A stretch of DNA of 60,783 nucleotides from a virus: IMG/VR virus record IMGVR_UViG_3300042922_000610, positions 1 to 60,783 of that record; one strand, given 5' to 3'. The stretch's first letter is position 1, and every line of letters starts with the position of its first letter. Of this stretch, positions 30,525 to 36,999 are shown in pieces. The translations under genes were made by a program, and so were the position numbers. Below the pieces are notes generated by a model. It saw nothing but the letters and a program-made list of their open reading frames with translations, searched no databases and was not told where the DNA came from.

Positions 30525-30838
30525 TGGAGTGGCAAGCAAGGCGACGCAAGACCTACGACGAGCGCTACCCGAAGGAGAGGCCTTGGCACTGGTGGTTTGC
30601 TTGGCGCCCAGTCACCGTTTACCGTCGCACGTTTTGGCTGTGCTGGGTGCCTCGCCGCTTTGTGCGGTATACCATATGGGGCAGTCCGACGTATAAGGCG
30701 GAATACGCCTACCCAGAGCATTCCATCTGCGGAAACGTGCTTGGCGAGGCCAAGGGTCGGAAGCATGGGCCGAACAAGGGCTATCCGGAAGGGTCGCCAA
30801 TCCGCACATTGAATAAGAGCAAAGTCTCCCATGCGTGA
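30524..30838 (+). CDS. Trp/Arg-rich hypothetical protein
   Basis: 104 residues with a striking Trp/Arg/Tyr content in the first half (RPWHWWFAWRPVTVYRRTFW). ATG 30524 overlaps the C5-methyltransferase stop; the ribosome site is the CACCACCGAGGAGAC copy inside the end of that gene. Converges with the leftward HTH gene, overlapping its 3' end by 58 bp. Confidence 0.55.
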   Translation: MEWQARRRKTYDERYPKERPWHWWFAWRPVTVYRRTFWLCWVPRRFVRYTIWGSPTYKAEYAYPEHSICGNVLGEAKGRKHGPNKGYPEGSPIRTLNKSKVSHA

Positions 30839-30990
30839 AGCAAGGCGTTCACCCATGGCGGTATCTCGCGATCACCAGCCTTCCACCGACGTACGGTACG
30901 CGCGTCCACTCCTGAGTGGCGCGCTAATGCCGTTTGCCAGCGCGGGCCAAACAACGCGAAGGCGCGCTTCTCTAGTTCGGAGGGGGTCAC
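30781..30990 (-). CDS. Small XRE-like HTH protein
   Basis: 69 residues from GTG 30990. The HTH is GPRWQTALARHSGVDARTVR then RWKAGDREIPPW, a type common in rhizobial genomes. Coupled by GTGA to the gene before it. It may regulate the divergent promoter region at 31260-31305. Confidence 0.65.
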   Translation of the reverse strand: MTPSELEKRAFALFGPRWQTALARHSGVDARTVRRWKAGDREIPPWVNALLHAWETLLLFNVRIGDPSG

Positions 30991-31229
30991 AGCGCAGCCA
31001 CGTAGACGTCAACGACCCGCACCTCGGCACCAGTGTCGCGATTGATCAGCACGCGCCCGACCTTGCGGCGTTCTCCGACGGCGTAATTGTCGGCCTGACC
31101 GCGCGTTGCAGTCTGGTAGCTGCGGGACGTGCCATCAGCGAACAGCGTCACGACTTCGAACTTCTTCGGCATTGCCTGCATGCGGGCGATGAGTGCGGCG
31201 GAAGCTGCGGAAAGGTTGTTGGCGTTCAT
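30987..31229 (-). CDS. Small hypothetical protein with its own promoter
   Basis: 80 residues (helical start, then TLFADGTSRSYQTATRGQAD and a beta-rich end). The leader is GCCACAGAGGAGACGAGC. Transcribed leftward from a near-consensus promoter at 31288-31260, against the direction of the replication genes around it. Confidence 0.6.
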   Translation of the reverse strand: MNANNLSAASAALIARMQAMPKKFEVVTLFADGTSRSYQTATRGQADNYAVGERRKVGRVLINRDTGAEVRVVDVYVAAL

Positions 31230-31259
31230 GCTCGTCTCCTCTGTGGCGTTGGTAAGTGC

Positions 31260-31288
31260 ACATTAGGACCATTGGCCCTATCTGTCAA
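31260..31288 (-). promoter_or_regulatory. Leftward sigma-70-type promoter with ACCATTGG dyad
   Basis: Minus strand TTGACA (31288-31283), 17 bp, TAATGT (31265-31260). The spacer holds ACCATTGG (31268-31275), also present as CCAATGGT at 14607-14614 upstream of cI. It serves the 31229/30990 pair and lies back to back with the primase gene. Confidence 0.8.
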
Positions 31289-31305
31289 TAGGAGTTTTTC
31301 ACATA

Positions 31306-33522
31306 ATGCAGCCGCTTGAACTAGCTCTTTCCTACACCGCCCAAGGATGGCCCGTATTTCCCTGCCGTGCGGCCGCCAGCGAATACGTCGACGCGCACAC
31401 TGGCGAAATCATCACCATGGGTGAGAAGACGCCGCTAACGAGCAATGGCTTCAAGGCCGCGACCCGATTCCAACGCATCATCGAAAGATGGTGGTCGGAC
31501 TGGCCAGACGCAGCCGTCGGTCTGCCAACCGGATCATCGACAGGCTTCTTCGCTCTCGACATCGACAACAAGCCAGGCGGAGCCAACGGTTTCGACTGGC
31601 TTTCCGATATGGAGGCGGAGCATGGCCCGTTGCCCGAGACGGCACGAGTAACCAGTCCGAACGGCGGTCTGCACATCTACTTCAAATACGTAGTGGGTAC
31701 TCGCAACCGCGGCGCTCTTGGCGCTGGCGTGGATATTCGCTCCGAGGGCGGCTATGTGCTGGCTGCCGGCAGCACGATGCACGACGGTCGCTCTTATAAG
31801 TGGGTAGGCGACACTCGCGAAATCGCCGATGCGCCGCCATGGCTGCTGGACCTACTGCTGCCGAAGTCGGCGCCTGTCCGCACGTCGCACCAGCTCACGG
31901 CCGTAACAAACAACGCCTACGTCGACGCGGCTGTCGATCGGGAGTTGGCCGAGCTCGCATCGGAGCCCATGGGCAATCGCAACAACGCCCTAAATGATGC
32001 CGCCTTTTCGCTGGGCACGTTCGTCGGCGCGGGCGCATTGCCGGAGGCAGAGGCGCGTGCCTTGCTGCAAGACGTAGCGCGCGGCTGGGGCAGGGATTGG
32101 TCGCGGTGCTGCAAGACCATCGAGAACGGCCTTAAGGCTGGCATGCAAAACCCGCGACAGATACCCGAACCGCAAATGCCGGCGCAGGACAACACGCGGC
32201 TGGTGGATATCACGCGGATGATCGCCAACGGGCTGGCGAAGGGGCGCAATTCTATACAGGAAGATGCATCAACAGCGCGCTTTGATGCAGAGGACTATAT
32301 CAGTGAGGACGTGCCGCCCACTTCGGCCACAGAGGCCGAGCCAGCAAACGACAACCAGCCAGGCCCGCCCACAACCGCCATCACCGCCACCGCGTTCAAG
32401 TGGATCGACCCCAAGACCCTGCCGCGGCGCGAGTTCGCTTACGGCAATCACCTGATCCGTAAATACGTTTCGGTAACGGTCAGTCCTGGCGGCCTTGGCA
32501 AGACCAGCCTCAGTCTTGCCGAATCGTTGGCGATGTCATCCGGCAAAGCGCTGCTCGGCATCAAGCCGCCGCAACGGCTCAAGGTCTGGGTGTTCAACGC
32601 AGAGGATCCTCGCGACGAAATGGAGCGCCGCATCATGGCTGCGTGCATCCATTACAATCTCACGCCGAAGGACATCGAAGGCCATATCTTCTTGGACAGC
32701 GGCCGCGAGCAAGAGCTCGTCGTGGCTGTCGACGACAAGAAGGCCGGCGTTCGCATCCAGCAGCCGATTGTTGAGGCGGTCGTCGAGCAGATCGAGCGGC
32801 ATGGCATCGACGTCATGATCGTCGACCCGTTCGTGTCAACGCACGGCGTGAACGAAAACGACAACGGCGCGATCGACAAGGTGGCGAAGCTATGGGCGCA
32901 GATCGCAGACCATACCAACTGCGCCATCGACATCGTGCACCACCTGCGCAAGGTGGCAGACCGCGAGGCAACCGTCGAGGACGCTCGAGGCGCCGTATCG
33001 CTGATCGGCGCGGCTCGGTCGGTGCGTGTGCTCAACCGAATGTCTGAGGACCAGGCCAGCGAGGCTGGAGTGTCGCGTGAGGAGCGTTTCGGCTACTTCT
33101 CTGTCACGTACGGCAAGTCCAACCTCACGCCTCTGTCTTCGCGGCTGGATTGGCGCCATCTCGTCAGCGTGCCTTTGGGCAATGGGCGCGGGCTCACCAA
33201 GCCGCAGGACTTCGCGCCTGTGGTGGCGGAGTGGCGGTGGCCGTCGGCGGAGGAAGTAGCCAACGAACTCACCGCAGAGCAAGTGGCGCACATCCGCTCG
33301 CTGGTTGATAACGGCCAGTACAAGGAATCGCCGCGCGCGAAGAACTGGGTAGGCGGTGCGGTGGCGTATGCGCTGGCGCTCGACCTTGAGGATGAGAGCA
33401 ACAGGCGCCGCGCAACCACGATCGTAAAGGCTCTGATGAAGGAGGGCACGCTTGTGAAGGTCGAAGAGCACGACCCTGTGCGGCGGGAAATGGGGACGTT
33501 TATTCGCTCGGCTGCGGCGTAA
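31306..33522 (+). CDS. Primase-polymerase fused to a RepA-like ATPase/helicase
   Basis: 738 residues. Residues 1 to about 190 form a bifunctional prim-pol domain (GWPVFPCRA, GLPTGSSTGFFALDIDN with metal-binding Asp residues, SPNGGLHIYFKY). Residues about 365-620 form an AAA/RepA-type hexameric ATPase (Walker A SPGGLGKTSL, Walker B DVMIVDPFV, and a conserved HHLRK). The protein should prime and unwind DNA at the phage origin. ATG 31306 has an AGGAG site. The repeat-rich region right after it is the likely origin. Confidence 0.88.
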   Translation: MQPLELALSYTAQGWPVFPCRAAASEYVDAHTGEIITMGEKTPLTSNGFKAATRFQRIIERWWSDWPDAAVGLPTGSSTGFFALDIDNKPGGANGFDWLSDMEAEHGPLPETARVTSPNGGLHIYFKYVVGTRNRGALGAGVDIRSEGGYVLAAGSTMHDGRSYKWVGDTREIADAPPWLLDLLLPKSAPVRTSHQLTAVTNNAYVDAAVDRELAELASEPMGNRNNALNDAAFSLGTFVGAGALPEAEARALLQDVARGWGRDWSRCCKTIENGLKAGMQNPRQIPEPQMPAQDNTRLVDITRMIANGLAKGRNSIQEDASTARFDAEDYISEDVPPTSATEAEPANDNQPGPPTTAITATAFKWIDPKTLPRREFAYGNHLIRKYVSVTVSPGGLGKTSLSLAESLAMSSGKALLGIKPPQRLKVWVFNAEDPRDEMERRIMAACIHYNLTPKDIEGHIFLDSGREQELVVAVDDKKAGVRIQQPIVEAVVEQIERHGIDVMIVDPFVSTHGVNENDNGAIDKVAKLWAQIADHTNCAIDIVHHLRKVADREATVEDARGAVSLIGAARSVRVLNRMSEDQASEAGVSREERFGYFSVTYGKSNLTPLSSRLDWRHLVSVPLGNGRGLTKPQDFAPVVAEWRWPSAEEVANELTAEQVAHIRSLVDNGQYKESPRAKNWVGGAVAYALALDLEDESNRRRATTIVKALMKEGTLVKVEEHDPVRREMGTFIRSAAA

Positions 33523-33718
33523 AAATACAACCTGCGCCGCTCAGAAAATACAACCTAAGATAATGCACGGTAATAGCTGCACAGTAGCGTAAAAATCGCC
33601 CCTTTATCCGGGCAAACACGCTCTGCTCATTTGCACAGTAATACACCTTGTTACTGTGCATGATGAGCGTGCGGCGCACAGTTGGCCCAGTAGTCTAACT
33701 GTGCAACTGGGCACCTGA
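33523..33718. other. Repeat-rich intergenic region, candidate replication origin
   Basis: No gene. TGCACAGT-type words recur: 33578, 33632 and 33675, plus the inverted forms ending at 33660 and 33704. TGCACAGTAA (33632-33641) and TTACTGTGCA (33651-33660) form a perfect inverted repeat; GCACAGTT/AACTGTGC (33676-33704) and GCCCAGT/ACTGGGC (33685-33712) are interleaved. ATACAACCT occurs at 33526, 33548 and 33734. The position just downstream of the primase-helicase suits an origin; operator function is the alternative. Confidence 0.5.
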
Positions 33719-33765
33719 ATCGGCCACCAACCGATACAACCTGAAACCACCACACAGGAGACACC
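33719..33765 (+). promoter_or_regulatory. Hairpin leader with CCACCAA loop
   Basis: ATCGG (33719-33723) with CCGAT (33731-33735) around CCACCAA, then ACCACCACACAGGAGACACC and ATG 33766. Loop identical to those at 6209 and 27055 although the stem sequence differs. Confidence 0.6.
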
Positions 33766-34290
33766 ATGGCCCGCCAAGTACAAACCACCCGCATGAACGG
33801 CAAGCGCGTCCGCATCGTCACGACAACCAGCAAGGACGGCGGAACGAAGGTGACCGTGAAGGCGGCGCCGCTCGAGGAATGGATTCTGCAGGCTGCCGGG
33901 GTCCGCGCCCTGAAGGCCATGCCGGAATATGCGGCCAGCGCTGAGAAGGTTGCGGCAAACGATAACGCGGCTCGCCACAGCTTTACAATCGCTGGCGACA
34001 TGAATGGCGACTATCGCAGCAAGCGAGCGGCAGTGAAGGCGCAAGCCACCGGCATTGCGGCTGGCGATCCAGATTTGCGCGTGTATCTGCCTGGCGGCGT
34101 TCTTCGCCTCATCGAGTACAAGAATGCGGAAGGCACGCTTACGACAAGCCAGAAGATCCGCCACCCGCTCCTTGCCTCGCTTGGCCATCCTGTCGTCACG
34201 CTCAAGGTTGCGACGGAGGAAGAGGCGGCAGAGCGTACGGTAGGTTTGGTTCGAGGCTGGCTGGCCGAGGTCGATGCACTTGCGGCTTGA
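33766..34290 (+). CDS. VRR-NUC nuclease-domain protein
   Basis: 174 residues. The C-terminal half carries the VRR-NUC core: GDPDLRVYLPGG, RLIEYKNAEGTLTTSQ with the E-x-K pair, then HPLLASLGHPVVTL. Such domains cut branched DNA or act as structure-specific nucleases in phage replication modules. N-terminus is basic; ANDN in the linker. Operator-promoter 7 overlaps its stop codon. Confidence 0.78.
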   Translation: MARQVQTTRMNGKRVRIVTTTSKDGGTKVTVKAAPLEEWILQAAGVRALKAMPEYAASAEKVAANDNAARHSFTIAGDMNGDYRSKRAAVKAQATGIAAGDPDLRVYLPGGVLRLIEYKNAEGTLTTSQKIRHPLLASLGHPVVTLKVATEEEAAERTVGLVRGWLAEVDALAA

Positions 34291-34315
34291 CAAATTTGTA
34301 GAAATACGGTATATT
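34287..34315 (+). promoter_or_regulatory. Operator-promoter 7
   Basis: TTGACA (34287-34292), 17 bp, TATATT (34310-34315); ACAAATTTGT at 34290-34299. The -10 is the closest to consensus of the series. It overlaps the stop of the nuclease gene and reads into 34373. Confidence 0.83.
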
Positions 34316-34320
34316 ATAGT

Positions 34321-34365
34321 GTTGCGGTCACCTGCCGCAACATTTTCACCACAGGAAGAGGAGAC
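34321..34365 (+). promoter_or_regulatory. Hairpin leader with TCACCTG loop
   Basis: GTTGCGG (34321-34327) with CCGCAAC (34335-34341), perfect 7 bp, loop TCACCTG. The transcript of operator-promoter 7 would begin at about this hairpin. CACCACAGGAAGAGGAGAC follows. Confidence 0.65.
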
Positions 34366-34372
34366 ATGGCGT

Positions 34373-34549
34373 ATGGAGACCTACTACATCGTCATCGATG
34401 AAGAACTGGATGAAGTAGTGGCGATGAATTGGCACGTTGAGCTCTACGGAAGAAAATCCGACGCCAGGAGCCGGGTGAAAGAGGTACTGGACAGAATCTC
34501 TAAGAAGTGCGGCGGAATGGAGCTTAGAAACGATGGGGAGCCTGCATGA
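34373..34549 (+). CDS. Small acidic hypothetical protein
   Basis: 58 residues. The ATG best placed for the GAGGAGAC site is 34366, but that frame stops after 11 codons; the long frame uses ATG 34373, so the two overlap out of frame. The product (YYIVIDEELDEVVAMNWHVE) is acidic. ATGA overlap with the next gene supports the long frame. Confidence 0.5.
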   Translation: METYYIVIDEELDEVVAMNWHVELYGRKSDARSRVKEVLDRISKKCGGMELRNDGEPA

Positions 34550-35487
34550 GCCGCCATGGATCTCTCGCCGAGCAACTATCTGCTTTTCGTCGATACGTCA
34601 CTGAACCAGATCACGAGCCGGAGCCAATACAGACGAACTGGTCGGTAATACCGGCCAACGACAACAACCCAGAGGATTTGGAGGATATGAAAGCCGAGCG
34701 GCTCTGGGATATTTCGCCGTCGCCAGAGGAGATCATGCGGCAAGTCGGGAAGGGCGATGTGGAATACGGCACCCACATCGACGACGACGACAAGCAACAC
34801 AAGGTCATTGTTCGCATGGGTCGCCTGCGCTTCAGCGACGGTACGCAAACGGAGCAAGGTTTCAAGCTTTCCATCGACGGTCAGGTGGTTGCGGCGCAGA
34901 TCCGCATGCCAGTCGGGGCGATGCTAGGAATGACCGACAAGGAACGAGCGCAGCGAGGCGGAGATGACAACCCAGAAGATCTCAAGTGCAGCAATGATTA
35001 TTTCGCGGGAAAGGCGACGGAGTACAGACCTGCAGGCCTGTTTAAAGCGACGCCCTCGAAGCCGGTAAGGAAAACCAAACGCCAAGAGAGAACGGCGAGC
35101 ACGAGCAAGGCGGAAGATCGCAAGATGCTGGCTGACGCCATGGCCAAGACAACCGTGCCAATCACTAAATGCCCTGACGGCTTCCCGGCGCTCCCAACCA
35201 AGCTGGCACACCTCTTCCCCGGTCTGGTTAAGGTTGCTACCGGAGATTCAGGCTCTCAGTCTTGGGAAGATACAGTCATCGAGCGCGAGAATCGGAGCGA
35301 ATGGTTCAGGTGGGTCGATGGGCTTAAGCCGAAGGACAAGGCCGTGTTGGAGGCTGGCAAGTCCGCCAGGTCATTTGAAGAACTTGGGGGTGGAGAACCG
35401 AAAAGAACTGCCATTCGGCGCGGGAAGAAGGCGCTCATTGCGGCAAACGACAATTTGATGGCTGCTATCAAGGCTTGCGCGGCATAG
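34546..35487 (+). CDS. Hypothetical phage protein
   Basis: 313 residues with two ANDN peptides, an acidic N-terminal half and a basic, helical C-terminal half (SKPVRKTKRQERTASTSKAE). No family recognised. It is the last gene of the early/middle block, before the packaging region, so it could be a late regulator; this is a guess from position only. Confidence 0.55.
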   Translation: MSRHGSLAEQLSAFRRYVTEPDHEPEPIQTNWSVIPANDNNPEDLEDMKAERLWDISPSPEEIMRQVGKGDVEYGTHIDDDDKQHKVIVRMGRLRFSDGTQTEQGFKLSIDGQVVAAQIRMPVGAMLGMTDKERAQRGGDDNPEDLKCSNDYFAGKATEYRPAGLFKATPSKPVRKTKRQERTASTSKAEDRKMLADAMAKTTVPITKCPDGFPALPTKLAHLFPGLVKVATGDSGSQSWEDTVIERENRSEWFRWVDGLKPKDKAVLEAGKSARSFEELGGGEPKRTAIRRGKKALIAANDNLMAAIKACAA

Positions 35488-35660
35488 TGGCACTTTCCGA
35501 CAAGTTGTCACCTTTATAGGTGAAGGGGTGGCGCAGAAAAGCTGTCACCCCACACCTTTCCGGCCGCACAGATTGTTTGCGACGGACGCTCGGCCAGAGA
35601 TGAGCCGGGCGTAACTATTGGCAGGTCCACACGGTGCACAGTTACGACGCTGCACGGTGG
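35488..35660. other. Intergenic region with inverted repeats before the packaging genes
   Basis: No gene seen. A large imperfect stem pairs 35518-35530 (AGGTG, GGGGTG) with 35546-35557 (CACCCC, CACCT). TGTCACC occurs at 35506 and 35544. TGCACAGTTA (35636-35645) repeats the word found in the candidate origin at 33.6 kb, and CACGGTG occurs twice (35630, 35653). It may be a regulatory or replication site. Confidence 0.4.
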
Positions 35661-35828
35661 ATAACCAAAGGCCCACCGCTATGGGAGCCGCCTGCATTCA
35701 ATGGAACCGCCTACGCCTCTCTACGATGCGCACCCTTGGCGGTCACTCCACAGCCCAGCGCCTCTGCTTCGGCACGCGTTGGCCTTCATTACCCTAGCGC
35801 GTCCTCCTCTCGCAGCTTGGGTAATCCG

Positions 35829-35875
35829 CGGCAGGCTCCCTTAAATGGTTGAGCCTGCCGCTTCTTGTTTTTTTT
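35829..35875 (+). terminator. Strong intrinsic terminator before the HNH/packaging block
   Basis: A 10-bp stem CGGCAGGCTC (35829-35838) with GAGCCTGCCG (35851-35860), 12-nt loop, and a run of T (35867-35875). It ends early/middle transcription, so the genes from 35977 need their own promoter or antitermination. Confidence 0.85.
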
Positions 35876-35880
35876 GCATC

Positions 35881-35976
35881 GGCGCGATTCTCGACCTCTC
35901 GCGCTGATCTTAGGCGGGTGGGCTTCGGCTCACCCGCTTTCAACATGAGGTCGATCCCAAACATGGAGTCGAGACC
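35881..35976 (+). ncRNA. Structured RNA leader, copy A, upstream of an HNH gene
   Basis: P1: GCGCG/CGCGC closes a 13-nt loop ATTCTCGACCTCT. P2: a 10-bp stem GCGGGTGGGC/GCTCACCCGC with a TTCG tetraloop. GAGGTCGA (35947-35954) is complementary to TCGACCTC of the P1 loop, making a pseudoknot. GTCGAGA beside the ribosome site (GGAGTCGAGACC) can pair with the same loop instead. Copy B at 36908-36999 keeps every pairing with different stem sequences. Confidence 0.7.
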
Positions 35977-36612
35977 ATGGGAAAAGCGAATGATTTAACG
36001 GGCGCAAGATTCGGGCGTCTTCTTGTCGTTGGCAAATCGGCCCACAAAGACGGCAAGAACACGCACTGGGATTATGTTTGCGACTGTGGAAATACAGGCC
36101 ACGCGCATACGGCCCGCCTCAACGGCGGGCAGCGCAGTTGTGGTTGCCACACAAAAGAAGCGATTGGTCCGCGCTCAATAACCCACGGGCAGACGGTCGG
36201 GTGGAAGTGGACGACAACATACCGATGCTACCGCGCAATGATCGCAAGGTGCATCTACCCAAGCCAAATGTACTACGACGATTACGGCGGTCGTGGCATT
36301 AAGGTTTGCGACAGGTGGATGCATGGCGAAAATGGTATGTCTGGATACGAATGCTTTGTTGCTGATATGGGCGAGAAGCCGCGCGGCTTAACCATCGACC
36401 GCAAGAACAATGACGGCAACTACGAGCCAGGCAATTGCCGATGGGCCACGCAGTCTGAGCAGATGTTAAACACCCGCGCTTCCAAGGTTACGCCGGAGAT
36501 GGCCGATCAAATACGGCTTGCATATAAAATCGGTGAAACGCAGATCAGGATTGCGCTTAGGTTTGGGCTTTCGCAATCTCATGTCTCAACCGTCATCAAG
36601 CAGGCAGCCTGA
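35977..36612 (+). CDS. Phage HNH-type endonuclease with C-terminal HTH
   Basis: 211 residues. The N-terminus (DLTGARFGRLLVVGKSAHKD ... CDCGN ... RSCGCH) and centre (YDDYGGRGIKVCDRW, GLTIDRKNNDGNYEPGNCRW) match a very common phage family annotated as HNH or AP2-like endonucleases. A C-terminal HTH (QIRIALRFGLSQSHVSTVIK) probably helps target DNA. ATG 35977 lies directly after the structured leader, with its GGAG site inside that leader. It may be a mobile homing gene inserted before the packaging HNH gene, whose start it overlaps. Confidence 0.82.
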   Translation: MGKANDLTGARFGRLLVVGKSAHKDGKNTHWDYVCDCGNTGHAHTARLNGGQRSCGCHTKEAIGPRSITHGQTVGWKWTTTYRCYRAMIARCIYPSQMYYDDYGGRGIKVCDRWMHGENGMSGYECFVADMGEKPRGLTIDRKNNDGNYEPGNCRWATQSEQMLNTRASKVTPEMADQIRLAYKIGETQIRIALRFGLSQSHVSTVIKQAA

Positions 36613-36904
36613 CCGCAGATCTGACGATGCACGCCAGCGGAGAAGGTTGTATAAAACCGCCCGCTGGCGTCGCATCCGACATAACCAGCTATCGCTGCAT
36701 CCGCTGTGCGCATGGTGTCTTGAGCGTGACGAAGTCACCGAGGCAACCGAAGTGCATCACGCTGTACCGCACAAGGGCAACGAGGAGATCTTCTGGAATG
36801 GCCCGTTCGTCAGCACGTGCACGCCCTGCCACTCGTCGAGAGGACAGCTAGAGGACCATGGCAAGACGGTCGTGGTGTATGGCGCGGATGGGTGGCCGAT
36901 TTAG
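36581..36904 (+). CDS. HNH endonuclease of the packaging module
   Basis: 107 residues. HNH core: LCAWCLERDEVTEATEVHHA then NGPFVSTCTPCHSSR. Small HNH proteins in front of TerS/TerL are usual in HK97-like phages, where they assist terminase in cos cleavage. It starts at ATG 36581 inside the preceding gene and lacks a clear ribosome site. The HNH gene and leader at 36908 now separate it from terS. Confidence 0.82.
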   Translation: MSQPSSSRQPDRRSDDARQRRRLYKTARWRRIRHNQLSLHPLCAWCLERDEVTEATEVHHAVPHKGNEEIFWNGPFVSTCTPCHSSRGQLEDHGKTVVVYGADGWPI

Positions 36905-36907
36905 ATA

Positions 36908-36999
36908 ACTCGCGATTCTCGACCTCTCGCGAGCTTGGGTGGCGGGAAGTTTCGGCTTCCCGTCACTACCAATATGGGGTCGAACAGGGAGTCGAGACC
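36908..36999 (+). ncRNA. Structured RNA leader, copy B, upstream of a second HNH gene
   Basis: P1: CTCGCG/CGCGAG closes the same 13-nt loop ATTCTCGACCTCT as copy A. P2: GGCGGGAAGT/GCTTCCCGTC with TTCG. GGGGTCGA (36977-36984) pairs with the P1 loop, with one G-T pair. GGAGTCGAGACC ends exactly at the TTG start. Stem bases differ from copy A but pairing is kept, which supports a real RNA structure. It begins three bases after the preceding stop codon. Confidence 0.7.

Noticed and set aside
35634-35852. 72-codon frame before the terminator at 35829
   Set aside because: Low-complexity Ser/Ala/Pro translation, no ribosome site, and the end lies inside the terminator stem.
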